Positions 36,821 to 47,455 of a stretch of 64,000 nucleotides of DNA are shown here, piece after piece; position 1 is the first letter of the stretch; every line of letters starts with the position of its first letter. Source of the stretch: Corynebacterium kutscheri (GTDB lineage: Bacteria; Actinomycetota; Actinomycetes; Mycobacteriales; Mycobacteriaceae); NCBI RefSeq assembly GCF_000980835.1, contig NZ_CP011312.1, positions 744,001-808,000 on the forward strand, written 5' to 3'. The notes under the pieces were generated by a model. It was not told the origin of the DNA. It did no database searches and worked only from the letters and a program-made list of their open reading frames with translations. The position numbers and the translations under genes are program-made.

Positions 36821-37975
36821 ATGGAAACATTTGGTGTCTACGTTCATGTCCCGTTTTGTGCTTCGCGTTGTGGTTATTGTGATTTCAATACCTACACTCC
36901 CGGAGAATTAGGTAGTGCTGCTAGCCCAGAAAGTTATTTAGTAGCTTTAGAAAAGGAATTAGAATTAGCTGCTCAACTTCGGGAAGAACAGGGCGATACT
37001 CGGGTAGCTGAAACAATTTTTATTGGTGGCGGAACACCGAGCATGCTTGGTAGTCAAGGATTGTCTCGAATTTTAACTGCAATTAGAAACACCACGGGAA
37101 TTGCTTCTCACGCAGAGATCACCACCGAGTCGAACCCGGAGTCTACCTCCCCAGAGTTTTTCTCTGAGTTATTAGAGGCTGGTTATACCCGTATTTCCTT
37201 AGGGATGCAGTCTGCGGCGCCACATGTATTGCAAATATTAGAGCGTGCCCATACTCCAGGGCGAGCCTTCGCGGCGGCGCAAGAGGCTTTGTCGGTTGGT
37301 TTTGCACATGTGAATCTAGATATGATTTATGGCACGCCAACGGAAACAGATGATGATGTGCGTATGACACTTGATCGGGTAATAGAAACCGGTGTCGATC
37401 ATGTTAGTGCTTATTCACTTATCGTCGAACAAGGTACTCGTATGGCACGAAAAGTACGTGTTGGCGAGTTAAAAGAATCTGGCGATGATCTACTTGCTGA
37501 TCGTTATCACCTTATTGACCAGTGGCTTCGCGAGGCTGGTTTTGAATGGTATGAAGTATCTAATTGGTCAAAACCTGGCGGAGAATGCCGTCATAATTTA
37601 GGGTATTGGCTTGACGGTGACTGGTGGGGAGCCGGCCCTGGGGCACATTCGCATATGGGCGATACTCGTTTTTTTAATGTAAAACATCCGGTTACTTATG
37701 CTCAACAACTAGCCAAAGAACAATTGCCCATTAAAGAATCAGAAAAACTAAGCTCGCTAGAACGCCACGAAGAACAAGTGATGCTGGGGCTGCGATTAAA
37801 ACAAGGGCTACGTTTAGATATATTTCAACCTGCTGGTTTGAAAATAATTGAGCACTATATAGGACGCGGATTATTGTGCCGTGATAATCACCAGGTGTTT
37901 TTAAGCGAGCAGGGACGCTTGCTTGCCGACGGTATTATTACCGATATTCTTGTCGCTGAGGATCTGGACGCGTAG
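36821..37975 (+). CDS. hemW: HemW, radical SAM heme chaperone
   Basis: A 384-residue radical-SAM protein, formerly called HemN-like coproporphyrinogen oxidase. The [4Fe-4S] motif CxxxCxxC lies at C13, C17 and C20 in [13 protein letters not shown], followed by [11 protein letters not shown]. HemW binds heme and delivers it to respiratory enzymes. ATG 36821 is chosen over an upstream start at 36749 because the family begins just before YVHVPFC and TATAAT lies directly upstream. hrcA follows 13 bp later. Confidence 0.92.
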   Translation: METFGVYVHVPFCASRCGYCDFNTYTPGELGSAASPESYLVALEKELELAAQLREEQGDTRVAETIFIGGGTPSMLGSQGLSRILTAIRNTTGIASHAEITTESNPESTSPEFFSELLEAGYTRISLGMQSAAPHVLQILERAHTPGRAFAAAQEALSVGFAHVNLDMIYGTPTETDDDVRMTLDRVIETGVDHVSAYSLIVEQGTRMARKVRVGELKESGDDLLADRYHLIDQWLREAGFEWYEVSNWSKPGGECRHNLGYWLDGDWWGAGPGAHSHMGDTRFFNVKHPVTYAQQLAKEQLPIKESEKLSSLERHEEQVMLGLRLKQGLRLDIFQPAGLKIIEHYIGRGLLCRDNHQVFLSEQGRLLADGIITDILVAEDLDA

Positions 37976-37988
37976 GGAGGAAAAGAGG

Positions 37989-39035
37989 ATGGCAGGACAA
38001 GCAGAGCAACGCCGGCAAAAAGTATTGCGTGCAATTGTTGCAGATTATATTGCGTCCCATGAGCCAGTGGGATCAAAAGCCTTATTGGAGCGTCATCAAC
38101 TCAATGTCAGTTCGGCGACTATCCGAAACGATATGGTGGTATTAGAATCGGATGGTTATATCACTCAGCAACATGCTAGTTCTGGACGTATTCCTACCCA
38201 AAAAGCCTACCGAACTTTTGTTGATTCACTTGATGAGGTCAAGCCCCTTTCCCAAGCTGAACGCAGTGCAATCCTTAGCTTTTTGGAAGGTGGGGTTGAT
38301 TTAGAAGATGTGCTACGCCGAAGCGTACAACTTTTAGCCCAACTTACTCGCCAAGCTGCGGTTGTACAGTTACCCAATCTTAATGTCACTACAGTAAAAT
38401 ACTGTGAGGTGGTTTTACTTTCACCGGTGCGGCTACTTTTGGTGCTTATTACTGATTCCGGCCGGGTGGAGCAAAGAAATGTAGAACTTACTGAGTTATG
38501 TGAACCAGAACAGGTACTAAAACTACGCGATGTTCTTAATCGTTCTTTAGTAGGTAAGACACTTACCGACGCCAGTGTGTCGATCGCTGAGTTAGCCGAT
38601 ATCGGAAGTGTTGAAGGCCATGCAGTAGATGCAGATATTCGGGTTCACGTATTGCGATGTGCAACCGTACTTATAGAGACACTGGTAGAACAACCAAATG
38701 ATCGTTTAATTCTTGTGGGGGCATCTAATCTTACTCGTATTGCTCGTGACTTCCCTAAGGGGCTGCCACAGGTATTAGAAGCCTTAGAACAGCAGGTAGT
38801 TATGTTAAAACTATTAGCTAATGTGCAAGATTTAGATCATGTTAGCGTACTTATTGGAGAAGAAAACGAAGAACAAGATCTTCATTCAGCTTCTGTGGTA
38901 GCCGCCGGTTATGGTCAACCAGGAGTGACCTTAGGTGGACTAGGAGTTGTCGGGCCTACTCATATGGATTATTCGGGAACAATTTCTAAGGTTGCTGCCG
39001 TTGCACAATATGTCAGTCGCGTACTTGGAAGCTAA
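37989..39035 (+). CDS. hrcA: Heat-inducible transcription repressor HrcA
   Basis: A 348-residue repressor of class I heat-shock genes, acting at CIRCE operators. The N-terminal winged helix includes the [22 protein letters not shown] segment and the [11 protein letters not shown] motif that follows. AGGGAGGAAAAGAGG is a strong ribosome-binding region, which favours ATG 37989 over an upstream frame start at 37923. No CIRCE site (TTAGCACTC-N9-GAGTGCTAA) was found in the window, so its targets are elsewhere. Confidence 0.95.
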   Translation: MAGQAEQRRQKVLRAIVADYIASHEPVGSKALLERHQLNVSSATIRNDMVVLESDGYITQQHASSGRIPTQKAYRTFVDSLDEVKPLSQAERSAILSFLEGGVDLEDVLRRSVQLLAQLTRQAAVVQLPNLNVTTVKYCEVVLLSPVRLLLVLITDSGRVEQRNVELTELCEPEQVLKLRDVLNRSLVGKTLTDASVSIAELADIGSVEGHAVDADIRVHVLRCATVLIETLVEQPNDRLILVGASNLTRIARDFPKGLPQVLEALEQQVVMLKLLANVQDLDHVSVLIGEENEEQDLHSASVVAAGYGQPGVTLGGLGVVGPTHMDYSGTISKVAAVAQYVSRVLGS

Positions 39036-39132
39036 GAGCGAACATAACGTCAACCAAGATGAAGCGCTTGACTGAAAACGCTAGACTGTGTGTTTTGATT
39101 ATTCTTAAAACCCATAATGAGACTTACTTTAT

Positions 39133-39166
39133 GAAGAAAGGCTAGTGATCTTCTCGTGGCACGAGA
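39133..39166 (+). promoter_or_regulatory. Hairpins over the dnaJ Shine-Dalgarno and start codon
   Basis: GAAGA (39133–39137) can pair with TCTTC (39149–39153), holding AAAGG in the loop. TCTCGTG (39152–39158) and CACGAGA (39160–39166) are inverted around one base and contain the GTG start codon. The two are mutually exclusive. This could be a temperature-sensitive switch, but the stems are short. Confidence 0.35.
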
Positions 39167-40295
39167 CTATTACGGCATCCTTGGCGTAGAACGCGATGCA
39201 AGCGATAATGATATTAAGAAGGCTTATCGTAAACTTGCTCGTAAATACCATCCCGATGTTAATGATACTGAGGAAGCAGCAGAGAAATTTAGTGAGATTT
39301 CTATTGCTCAGGAGGTTCTCCTAGATCCAGAAAAACGTCGTATTGTTGATGCCGGCGGAGACCCTATGGCACCAGGTGGTGCAGGCTATGGTGGGGGATT
39401 CCCTGGCGGATTTAGTGGCGGTTTCGGAGATATTTTTGAGACTTTCTTTGGTGCTTCCGGAACTGGTCGTGCTGCGCGTTCTCGTGTTCAACCTGGCAAT
39501 GATGCACTTCTTCGTATTCAGATTACTTTAGAAGATGCTTACTCAGGGGCTAAGAAAGATATTGAATTCGATACTGCAGTATTGTGCTCAACTTGTTCCG
39601 GAACTGGTTCTAAAACCCAGGCCAAGCCAGTAACCTGTTCGCACTGTGGTGGTGCTGGTGAGGTACAGCAAATGCAACGTTCCTTCTTAGGCAATATTAT
39701 GACTACTAGCCCATGTCCATATTGCCAGGGAACCGGTGAAATTATCGAAGATCCTTGTTCTACTTGTGGCGGGGATGCTCGAGTACAAGAACGTCGCAGT
39801 TTAGTAGTAAATGTTCCGGCAGGAATTTCTGATGGTATGCGTATCCGTATGGCTGGACAAGGCGAGATCGGACGTGGCGGTGGGCCAGCAGGTGATCTTT
39901 ATATTGAGGTGATTACCGAAGAACACTCTGTTTTCACTCGGGAAAATGATGACCTTTCCTTTAGTGTTTCCGTGCCGGTTTATGATGCCGCACTAGGCGG
40001 AGAGTTTAGTGTTGATGGTCTAGGCGGCGAAGCTATTTCGGTGACAGTTCCAGCTGGTACACAACCAGGTGATCAGATACACATCCCAGGAGAAGGTATG
40101 CCGCTGCTGCGCAAAGATGGTCATGGTGACATGATTGCGCACGTTGATGTGCAGATTCCGCGTAACTTAGATGATAAAACTAAGTCACTTTTTGAGCAGC
40201 TACGCAGTGCAAGCAATGAAACCACCACGGTGCAGCGTGCAGATGGAAGTGATAACAATTTATTCCATCGAATCCGTAATAAATTCCGTCGATAA
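39156..40295 (+). CDS. dnaJ: Chaperone protein DnaJ
   Basis: A 379-residue DnaK co-chaperone. The J domain (1–about 68) carries the HPD triad in KYHPDVND, followed by a Gly/Phe-rich linker (about 70–105). Four zinc-finger repeats follow: [24 protein letters not shown] and CSTCGGDA. This is the hrcA-linked DnaJ2 type common in actinobacteria. GTG start without a close Shine-Dalgarno; the start lies in a short inverted repeat. rsmE begins 14 bases after its stop. Confidence 0.96.
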   Translation: MARDYYGILGVERDASDNDIKKAYRKLARKYHPDVNDTEEAAEKFSEISIAQEVLLDPEKRRIVDAGGDPMAPGGAGYGGGFPGGFSGGFGDIFETFFGASGTGRAARSRVQPGNDALLRIQITLEDAYSGAKKDIEFDTAVLCSTCSGTGSKTQAKPVTCSHCGGAGEVQQMQRSFLGNIMTTSPCPYCQGTGEIIEDPCSTCGGDARVQERRSLVVNVPAGISDGMRIRMAGQGEIGRGGGPAGDLYIEVITEEHSVFTRENDDLSFSVSVPVYDAALGGEFSVDGLGGEAISVTVPAGTQPGDQIHIPGEGMPLLRKDGHGDMIAHVDVQIPRNLDDKTKSLFEQLRSASNETTTVQRADGSDNNLFHRIRNKFRR

Positions 40296-40309
40296 GCCAA
40301 AGCGAAATT

Positions 40310-41041
40310 ATGTCTCTTCCTGTTTTCATTGCCTCTGATATTCCCGAGACCGGACAAAACGTTATGTTGTCCGGCAGCGAGGGAAAACATGCGGTGAGCG
40401 TGAAACGTATCCAACCTGGTGAATTTATTGAACTTATCGACGGATACGGCGTGCGGGCGCGTAGCCAGGTACTTTCTACCAGTGGTAAGGATCAACTGGT
40501 GGCACAGGTTATCGAACAACATCAAGAGCCAGTGCCTACTCCCAGGGTAAGTATTATCCAGGCGCTGCCAAAGTCTGAGCGAAGCGAACTGGCCGTAGAT
40601 TTAATGACCCAAGCTGGTGTGGATGAGATTATTCCGTGGGCCGCTGAACGCTGCATTGCACAGTGGGTGGGCAACAAAGCCATTAAAGGCCGTATGAAGT
40701 GGGAGAATGCGGCGATCTCAGCGGCAAAGCAATCACGTAGGGTACGTGTGCCAATCATTGCCGAATTAGCTACCACCGCAGAGGTTGAAAACAGGATTAC
40801 CCAGGCGGATTTAGCGGTGGTGTTGCATGAAAACGCCAGGGTATCGCTTAAGGAGCTTGACTTTCAAGTCAAAGATATAGTCTTGATTATTGGTCCAGAA
40901 GGCGGGATCAGTGATAAAGAATTAGCGCGTTTTAGTGCCGTTGGTGCACACGCGGTACACCTTGGTAAAGAGGTAGTACGTACGGCAAGCGCCGGAATGG
41001 TTGCGCTTTCCGCACTCGGAGTTTTGACTTCGCGTTGGTAG
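40310..41041 (+). CDS. rsmE: 16S rRNA m3U1498 methyltransferase RsmE
   Basis: A 243-residue SPOUT methyltransferase that modifies uridine 1498 in the small-subunit rRNA. The N-terminal PUA-like domain and the C-terminal knot are recognisable; the SAM-binding knot motifs are IIGPEGGIS and LGKEVVRTASAG. It sits between dnaJ and phoH, the standard order. phoH begins six bases later. Confidence 0.95.
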   Translation: MSLPVFIASDIPETGQNVMLSGSEGKHAVSVKRIQPGEFIELIDGYGVRARSQVLSTSGKDQLVAQVIEQHQEPVPTPRVSIIQALPKSERSELAVDLMTQAGVDEIIPWAAERCIAQWVGNKAIKGRMKWENAAISAAKQSRRVRVPIIAELATTAEVENRITQADLAVVLHENARVSLKELDFQVKDIVLIIGPEGGISDKELARFSAVGAHAVHLGKEVVRTASAGMVALSALGVLTSRW

Positions 41042-41047
41042 ACTCGC

Positions 41048-42037
41048 ATGTTAGTGACAACGAAAGATAAGGACATCTTGACCACTCTGAGCAGAACCGT
41101 CGATCTGGATCCAATGCACTCCCAGACCGTATTGGGCATTAATGATGAAAATCTTAAGGTTTTAGAAAATCAGCTTGACTGCGATATTTTTGTTCGCGGC
41201 ACGCAAGTGACCTTGACAGGTAAAGATCACGAGATTGCTAGAGCTGTAAAAGTACTCAAAGAATTACAATCTCTTGCCCGACGTGGCCATGTGATTAGCG
41301 CTGATAGTGTAAAACACGCGATTACAATGGTTACCGCGGAAGCGCCAATGAGTGTTGCAAAGGCACTAGCTAGCGATATCCTAGTACGCCGTGGTAAAGC
41401 GGTGCGGCCTAAAACATATGGGCAAAAAGAGTACGTGGATGCTATTGATGAAAACACCATTACTTTTGGATTAGGCCCGGCTGGTTCTGGTAAAACCTAT
41501 TTAGCTATGGCTAAAGCAGTACAAGCATTACAATTAAAGCAGGTCAGTCGCATTATTTTAACCCGTCCTGCGGTTGAAGCTGGTGAGAAACTGGGATTTT
41601 TACCAGGAACTCTTAATGACAAGATTGATCCTTATCTGCGCCCGTTGCATGATGCCTTGCGCGATATGGTTGATCCAGAGGTTATTCCAAAACTTATGGA
41701 AGCGGGAATCGTAGAAGTTGCCCCCTTGGCCTATATGCGTGGCCGAACGCTTAATGATGCCTTCGTGATTCTTGATGAAGCCCAGAATACGACTGCTGCG
41801 CAGATGAAAATGTTTTTGACCCGATTGGGCTTTGGTTCGAAAATGGTGGTAACTGGCGATATTACTCAGGTGGATTTACCTGGTGGGCAAAAATCTGGGT
41901 TACGGTTAGTACGTCACATTTTGCGTGGCGTCGAAGGGGTTCATTTTAGCGAGCTAAGCAGCGAAGATGTGGTGCGACATCAATTGGTTGGCAGAATCGT
42001 TGAAGCGTATGACCACTACGAGGAGAAGAATCAGTGA
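41048..42037 (+). CDS. phoH: PhoH-like ATPase
   Basis: A 329-residue P-loop ATPase of the PhoH/PhoL family. Walker [12 protein letters not shown] lies at about 143–153 and Walker [10 protein letters not shown] at about 235–243. PhoH-like proteins are linked to RNA metabolism and ribosome maturation with YbeY. Its stop overlaps ybeY by four bases (GTGA), so the two are coupled. Confidence 0.94.
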   Translation: MLVTTKDKDILTTLSRTVDLDPMHSQTVLGINDENLKVLENQLDCDIFVRGTQVTLTGKDHEIARAVKVLKELQSLARRGHVISADSVKHAITMVTAEAPMSVAKALASDILVRRGKAVRPKTYGQKEYVDAIDENTITFGLGPAGSGKTYLAMAKAVQALQLKQVSRIILTRPAVEAGEKLGFLPGTLNDKIDPYLRPLHDALRDMVDPEVIPKLMEAGIVEVAPLAYMRGRTLNDAFVILDEAQNTTAAQMKMFLTRLGFGSKMVVTGDITQVDLPGGQKSGLRLVRHILRGVEGVHFSELSSEDVVRHQLVGRIVEAYDHYEEKNQ

Positions 42038-42606
42038 GCATTGAGGTTATCAATGAGTCCGGCATTGCCAGCATCAATGAAGAAGCGCTTATCGATGTTG
42101 CTCGTTTCGTTTTAGGCGAGATGGATATTCATCCTGATGTTGAGGTAACCCTTTCTATTGTGGATATCCCCACGATGAGCGATTTACATGTGCGATGGAT
42201 GGATTTGGAAGGACCAACCGATGTTATGAGTTTTCCTATGGACGAACTCACACCAGGTATGGTTGGCCGTCCTGATGCTGTTGCGTTATCACCTTCGATT
42301 CTTGGGGATATTATTCTGTGTCCTGAGTTTGCCGAAAAGCAGGCTCAAAAAGCCGGCCATGGGCTGGGACATGAGCTGGCTTTGTTAACGACGCACGGAT
42401 GTTTGCATCTTTTAGGTTATGACCACATTGAGCCAGAGCAAGAGCAAGAGATGTTCGCGCTGCAAAATGAACTATTGCGGGATTGGTATGCAGATTGCAC
42501 CCGTCGTAACGTAGAATATCAACCTAAACCTGATGGCCCAGGTGCATTTCCTACAGCTGCTCAGCGTGCTGAGCTTGACCAACGCATGATGGATGGGAAT
42601 GATTAA
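42034..42606 (+). CDS. ybeY: Endoribonuclease YbeY
   Basis: A 190-residue metal-dependent RNase needed for 16S rRNA 3'-end maturation and ribosome quality control. The zinc motif H-x3-H-x5-H is in [11 protein letters not shown] (H121, H125, H131). [10 protein letters not shown] is the second family motif. The C-terminus is extended by about 35 residues (Pro/Ala-rich), as in other corynebacteria. It overlaps phoH by four and the next gene by 14 bases. Confidence 0.96.
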   Translation: MSIEVINESGIASINEEALIDVARFVLGEMDIHPDVEVTLSIVDIPTMSDLHVRWMDLEGPTDVMSFPMDELTPGMVGRPDAVALSPSILGDIILCPEFAEKQAQKAGHGLGHELALLTTHGCLHLLGYDHIEPEQEQEMFALQNELLRDWYADCTRRNVEYQPKPDGPGAFPTAAQRAELDQRMMDGND

Positions 42607-43924
42607 TCCTTTTCTTTTGGGCGCAATTGTTATTCTCGCCCTATTGTTTTCTGGTTTACTCGGTTCGATCGAGGCAGCCGTTACGCTCATGTCTCGGGCA
42701 CGAGTAGAACAAATTGTAAAAGAAGAAGAAACTCGTGCCGCTCGTTCACTTTTACGAGTACTAGATCGTCGCGCCGAACATATCAACCTATTGGTATTAG
42801 GGCGTACTTTCCTTGATGCCACGGCAGCAGCCTGCGGAGCAGTCCTTGCTTCTGAGCTTATGGATACCTCCTTGATTACCGCTATTATCACTGCCATTGT
42901 GGCGGTTGCATTAATGTCTTTTGCGGTCATCGGGGTATTTTCACGCACAGTGGGGCGAAAAAATCCTTATACGGTTTCTTTGGGTTCTGCGATGATATTG
43001 AATGCTGTCGCTAAAGTACTTGGCCCGATAACCAAACTGCTTATCCGCTTCGGCAATGTTATCGCGCCGGGGGCTGGATTTCGTGATGGACCTTATTCTA
43101 CGGAAGTGGAATTACGCGAGATGGTTGATATCGCCCAAGAGCATGGCGTAGTAGAAGTCGAAGAGCGTCGAATGATCCAATCGGTATTTGATCTGGCTTC
43201 AACTACAGCGCGTTCGGTAATGGTTCCACGCCCGGAGATGGTATGGATTGAATCTGGAAAAACAGCTGGGCAAGCAACAAGTCTACTGGTACGTTCCGGG
43301 CATTCTCGGGTGCCAGTGATTGGTGAAACAGTCGATGATATTTTGGGTGTTGTCTATCTAAAAGACCTCGTGCAGCAGACTTATTACTCTACTGATGGTG
43401 GTAGGAGTGTATTGGTAGATGAGATTATGCGCAAGCCCACCTTCGTCCCAGATAGTAAAAATTTGGATGCATTGCTACACGAAATGCAAAGCGATCGTAA
43501 TCATATTGCTATGTTGGTTGATGAATATGGTGGAATTGCGGGTCTTATTTCTATTGAGGATATTATCGAAGAAATCGTTGGTGAAATAGCTGACGAATAT
43601 GATGAACGCGAAGTCGCACCAATTAAAGTACTTAGTGGTGAAGATTTTCTTGTCCGAGTAGTCTCTCGATTGAGTTTAGAAGAGCTAGCGGAGTTTTTAA
43701 GAGAAAATTATGATTTTGAACTCGATCTTAGCGAAGAAATAACTGACCAGGTAGATACTGTGGGCGGTTTCCTTGCATTTGAGATGGGACGAGTACCTTT
43801 ACCTGGCTCAACAATAGAAGCTCATGGGCTGCGGTTGCATACTGAAGGCGGTAGGGATCGTCGTGGCCGGTTACGGGTGAATAGCGTTTTGATAGACATT
43901 ATTGATTCAGAAGAATCCCAGTAA
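42593..43924 (+). CDS. CorC/HlyC family CBS-domain membrane protein
   Basis: A 443-residue protein with an N-terminal DUF21 transmembrane domain (about 1–180), two CBS domains (about 210–335) and a C-terminal CorC_HlyC domain (about 350–435). The motifs MVPRPEM and [25 protein letters not shown] (pieces) are typical. Family members move magnesium or cobalt, and 'hemolysin' is a historical name. It follows ybeY by overlap, as in the standard ybeY–corC order. Confidence 0.93.
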   Translation: MGMINPFLLGAIVILALLFSGLLGSIEAAVTLMSRARVEQIVKEEETRAARSLLRVLDRRAEHINLLVLGRTFLDATAAACGAVLASELMDTSLITAIITAIVAVALMSFAVIGVFSRTVGRKNPYTVSLGSAMILNAVAKVLGPITKLLIRFGNVIAPGAGFRDGPYSTEVELREMVDIAQEHGVVEVEERRMIQSVFDLASTTARSVMVPRPEMVWIESGKTAGQATSLLVRSGHSRVPVIGETVDDILGVVYLKDLVQQTYYSTDGGRSVLVDEIMRKPTFVPDSKNLDALLHEMQSDRNHIAMLVDEYGGIAGLISIEDIIEEIVGEIADEYDEREVAPIKVLSGEDFLVRVVSRLSLEELAEFLRENYDFELDLSEEITDQVDTVGGFLAFEMGRVPLPGSTIEAHGLRLHTEGGRDRRGRLRVNSVLIDIIDSEESQ

Positions 43925-43946
43925 TACTAAAAAAATATAAGTTTGT

Positions 43947-43979
43947 AGTTTCCTTATTAGATGCGCACAATAGGAAACT
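43947..43979 (+). promoter_or_regulatory. Hairpin sequestering the pdxY Shine-Dalgarno
   Basis: AGTTTCCT (43947–43954) pairs perfectly with AGGAAACT (43972–43979); after a one-base bulge ATT (43956–43958) pairs with AAT (43969–43971). AGGA in the right arm is the likely Shine-Dalgarno and the ATG begins at 43980. A TATAAG box at about 43936 would start the mRNA near the left arm. Confidence 0.5.
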
Positions 43980-44831
43980 ATGAATATTCTTTCTATCCAG
44001 TCGCATGTTTCTTATGGGCACGTCGGTAATTCTGCTGCTGTTTTTCCGCTGCAACGTATTGGCCATGAGGTGTGGCCAGTACACACAGTGAATTTTTCTA
44101 ATCACACAGGTTATGGTGATTGGGGCGGACAGCTTATCCCAGCTACTCAGGTGCGTAGCATTGTTGATGGTTTGGAAAACCGTGGCGCATTAGCAAAAGT
44201 TGATGCGATTATATCTGGTTATCAGGGTGGTGCAGATATCGCTGATGTGATTATTGAGACTGTTGCTCGGGTGAAAGCAGAAAACCCGAATGCTGTTTAT
44301 TCCTGCGATCCGGTGATGGGTAATGCCAAATCAGGTTGTTTTGTTCATGAAGATATTCCACCATTGCTGCGTGAAAAAGTAGTGCCAGTGGCAGATATTA
44401 TTACTCCAAACCAATTCGAGCTTGGCTTTTTAACTGGCGTAGAGTGCAATGATATTTCCTCGACGCTTAAAGCCTGTGAAGCAGCACAAAAGATTGGCCC
44501 ACACACCATCTTAGTGACATCGGTGCTACGCGATGATCGCGACCCTCATACCATTGAGATGATGGCAGTCAATGATAAGGGTGCATGGCTGGTACAGACT
44601 CCATATTTAGCGGCTAAACGCAATGGTTCTGGTGATGTGACTGCAGCATTATTTAATGGACATTATATTCGTGAATTTGATGCTGCAGATGCATTGGCTA
44701 AAACCGCATCAAGTATTTTTGCGCTTATTAAAAACACTGTGGTTTCTAATAGCCGAGAACTTTTACTAGTGGAAACGCAGGAAGCCTTTGCACATCCAGC
44801 ATCAGAATTTGAGGTAAAGCAGATCGCCTAG
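43980..44831 (+). CDS. pdxY: Pyridoxal kinase PdxY
   Basis: A 283-residue ribokinase-fold enzyme that phosphorylates pyridoxal to PLP. MNILSIQSHVSYGHVGNSAA at the start, CDPVMGN in the middle and NGSGDVTAALF (anion hole and catalytic Asp) are diagnostic. It lies between corC and era, an interruption of an otherwise standard housekeeping order. Its own short leader folds into a hairpin over the ribosome-binding site. It has no transcriptional partner beside it. Confidence 0.95.
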   Translation: MNILSIQSHVSYGHVGNSAAVFPLQRIGHEVWPVHTVNFSNHTGYGDWGGQLIPATQVRSIVDGLENRGALAKVDAIISGYQGGADIADVIIETVARVKAENPNAVYSCDPVMGNAKSGCFVHEDIPPLLREKVVPVADIITPNQFELGFLTGVECNDISSTLKACEAAQKIGPHTILVTSVLRDDRDPHTIEMMAVNDKGAWLVQTPYLAAKRNGSGDVTAALFNGHYIREFDAADALAKTASSIFALIKNTVVSNSRELLLVETQEAFAHPASEFEVKQIA

Positions 44832-44962
44832 TGCTTGAGCAGATAAAATTGTATGTGTGATCTGAGATAAGTAGTTAGCCGGCAGTAATACTATGATTCG
44901 TCGATAAGCATTATTGTTTTCCGGTAATGATGTTCAAAGAAGAAAGCAGAGTAGAGTAAACG

Positions 44963-45949
44963 ATGATGATTAATTCCGATTCTTTTGATGCTGCTTTTAG
45001 TAACTTGCCACAAGACACACACGCTGAGCAGTCTAGTTTTACTGATACCCCGGCAGGTTTTCGTTCGGGCTTTATTTCTTTTGTTGGTCGGCCTAATACT
45101 GGTAAATCTACTCTTACGAATGCATTAGTAGGGCAAAAAATCGCTATTACTGCTAATCAGCCTGAAACCACTAGGCATCCAATTCGAGGCATTGTGCACC
45201 GAGATGATGCCCAGATTATTGTGGTGGATACTCCTGGTTTGCACCGGCCACGAACTTTGTTGGGTGAACGGCTTAATGAAGTAGTTAAAGAAACATATTC
45301 TGATATGGATCTGATTGGTCTGACTATTCCTGCGGATGAGAAGATTGGCCCGGGTGATCGGTGGATTTTAGAAAATGTACGTAAAGTTGCTCCCAAAACA
45401 CCGATACTTGGCATTGTCACTAAAGTTGATAAGGTTTCCCGAGATCAGGTTGCTGCGCAGTTAATGGCTTTGCATGAGCTGTTAGGCGAAGATGCAGAGG
45501 TTGTGCCGGTTTCTGCGGTTACTGGAGAACAGCGCGAGGTGTTACTTGAGGTAATTACTTCTTTGCTTCCAGAGGGGCCAAAATTCTATCCTGATGATCA
45601 TCTTACTGATGACGATATCAATACTCGTATTGCTGAGTTGATTCGCGAAGCTGCATTATCTGGGTTGAAGCAAGAATTACCGCATTCAGTAGCAGTAGAA
45701 ATTGATGAGATTCTTCCCGATGAAGAGCGTGAGGATGTATTGAATGTTCACGCAGTGATTTATGTAGAACGCGACGGACAGAAATCTATTCTTATTGGTA
45801 AGGACGGACGTCGTTTGGGGCGCATTATTTATAATGCTCGTCCAGAAATCATTAAGTTGTTGGGAAAGAATGTGTATCTAGATCTTCGGATTAAGGTGTT
45901 GAAAAATTGGCAATCTGATCCTAAGAGCTTAGGTCGCCTGGGGTTTTAG
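44963..45949 (+). CDS. era: GTPase Era
   Basis: A 328-residue GTPase with a KH domain that helps assemble the 30S subunit. Motifs: GRPNTGKST (G1), DTPGLHRP (G3), TKVDKV (G4; Thr replaces the usual Asn, as in other actinobacteria) and the KH segment SILIGKDGRRLGRI. The N-terminal about 30 residues are extra and acidic. recO follows with no gap. Confidence 0.96.
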   Translation: MMINSDSFDAAFSNLPQDTHAEQSSFTDTPAGFRSGFISFVGRPNTGKSTLTNALVGQKIAITANQPETTRHPIRGIVHRDDAQIIVVDTPGLHRPRTLLGERLNEVVKETYSDMDLIGLTIPADEKIGPGDRWILENVRKVAPKTPILGIVTKVDKVSRDQVAAQLMALHELLGEDAEVVPVSAVTGEQREVLLEVITSLLPEGPKFYPDDHLTDDDINTRIAELIREAALSGLKQELPHSVAVEIDEILPDEEREDVLNVHAVIYVERDGQKSILIGKDGRRLGRIIYNARPEIIKLLGKNVYLDLRIKVLKNWQSDPKSLGRLGF

Positions 45950-46690
45950 GTGCGTGCACATTCATATCGCGATCGTGCTCTTGTTATTCGTTCTTACGAT
46001 TTTGGCGAGGCCGATCGCATTATTGTTTTTCTTACCCGTACCCAAGGCTTAGTGCGCGCGGTTGCAAAGGGCGTGCGACGGGCAAAGTCGCGTTTTGGTT
46101 CTCGGCTGCAGCCGTTCGTTGAATTAGATGTGCATTTCTACCCAGGACGTAATCTGGAAACAGTAACTGCCGCCGATACCCTTGATTTTTTTGCTTCCCC
46201 GCTTATTGATGATTTCACGCGTTTTTCTGCTGCTTCTTCGGTGTTAGAAGCAGCAGAACGGTTGAGTTTATCAAGTTATGGGGAACATGAACAGCTCTAT
46301 GATCTTACTTTAGAGAAGTTAAAAGAATTTCCTGGAAAAGTAGATACTTTGCTGATTTTAGATTCTTATCTTCTCCAAGCAATGGATCTTGCTGGGTGGG
46401 CGCCGAGCTTATTTGCGTGTGCACAGTGTGGTGTGGCTGGACCGCATCATGCTTTTCATCCCGCGCCAGGTGGGGCGGTGTGTGTGCAGTGCCGACCACA
46501 AGGATCTACAGAAGTTGATCCAGAAGTGTTGCATTTATTGTGGTTTTTACAGCAGGGATTTATTGCTCAAGCAGAAGCAATTGCGGACAAATATAGAATT
46601 ACTACTGGGCATAGGCTTGTTCGGGCACATTTGCAGTGGCATTTAGAAAAAGGATTGGCTTCACTGAATATCCTCGAACAAGGTTTTTAA
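45950..46690 (+). CDS. recO: DNA repair protein RecO
   Basis: A 246-residue recombination mediator that works with RecR to load RecA onto SSB-coated DNA. The N-terminal OB fold starts YRDRALVIRSYDFGEADRII; the C-terminal domain has four zinc-binding cysteines in CAQCG and CVQC. It starts with GTG directly after the era stop, so the two are coupled. uppS follows 15 bp later, the standard order. Confidence 0.95.
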   Translation: MRAHSYRDRALVIRSYDFGEADRIIVFLTRTQGLVRAVAKGVRRAKSRFGSRLQPFVELDVHFYPGRNLETVTAADTLDFFASPLIDDFTRFSAASSVLEAAERLSLSSYGEHEQLYDLTLEKLKEFPGKVDTLLILDSYLLQAMDLAGWAPSLFACAQCGVAGPHHAFHPAPGGAVCVQCRPQGSTEVDPEVLHLLWFLQQGFIAQAEAIADKYRITTGHRLVRAHLQWHLEKGLASLNILEQGF

Positions 46691-46705
46691 TGCATAATAA
46701 AAATT

Positions 46706-47452
46706 GTGATTCATAAGACCAAGCCAATGACCCCGCCAAATATTCCGGCTGAGCTTGTGCCAAAGCATATTGCGCTCGTTATGGACGGTAATGGTCGCTG
46801 GGCACAAGAACGTGGGCTGCCGCGTACTGAAGGGCATAAACGTGGTGAAGCTATTTTGCTGGATATGGTTGATGCTTGTCTTGCCATGGGGGTTACACAC
46901 TTAAGCGCGTATGCTTTTTCTACCGAAAACTGGCGGCGTTCGGCTAGCGAAGTACGATTCCTTATGGGCTTTAATCGAGATGTGCTTATGCGTCAAAAAG
47001 AGTATTTGCATTCTAAAAACGTTCGTGTGCGTTGGATGGGGCGTCGCCCGCGACTATGGCGTTCAGTGATTAAAGAATTAGAAAGCGCTGAAGAGCTAAC
47101 TAAAAATAACACTGCAATGACTTTGTATATGTGTGTTAACTATGGCGGACGAGTAGAAATTATTGATGGCGTTCGTGAGATTGCTCGGCAGGTGCAAGCT
47201 GGTACTTTGCACCCAGAAGATATTACCGAGAAAAATTTTCAAAACTTTCTTGATGAACCAGATATGCCAGATGTTGATCTTTTTGTACGACCATCGGGTG
47301 AAAAGCGAACAAGTAACTTTTTATTATGGCAATCAGCTTATGCCGAGATGGTATATCAGAATAAATTATTCCCAGATTACACCCCGGAGGATCTCTTCCT
47401 CGCCGTAGAAGAATATGCACGTCGTGATCGCCGTTTTGGAGGTACCAAATAA
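46706..47452 (+). CDS. uppS: Isoprenyl diphosphate synthase (UppS family)
   Basis: A 248-residue cis-prenyltransferase that makes the polyprenyl carrier (decaprenyl or undecaprenyl diphosphate) for cell-wall and arabinogalactan synthesis. The diagnostic block is [24 protein letters not shown] (split here), with [12 protein letters not shown] later and [14 protein letters not shown] near the end. GTG 46706 and an in-frame ATG at 46727 are both possible. Three bases separate it from the next gene. Confidence 0.94.
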   Translation: MIHKTKPMTPPNIPAELVPKHIALVMDGNGRWAQERGLPRTEGHKRGEAILLDMVDACLAMGVTHLSAYAFSTENWRRSASEVRFLMGFNRDVLMRQKEYLHSKNVRVRWMGRRPRLWRSVIKELESAEELTKNNTAMTLYMCVNYGGRVEIIDGVREIARQVQAGTLHPEDITEKNFQNFLDEPDMPDVDLFVRPSGEKRTSNFLLWQSAYAEMVYQNKLFPDYTPEDLFLAVEEYARRDRRFGGTK

Positions 47453-47455
47453 ATT

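Noticed and set aside
39036..39155. CIRCE operator near hrcA/dnaJ
   Set aside because: No TTAGCACTC-N9-GAGTGCTAA or close match found here or elsewhere in the window.
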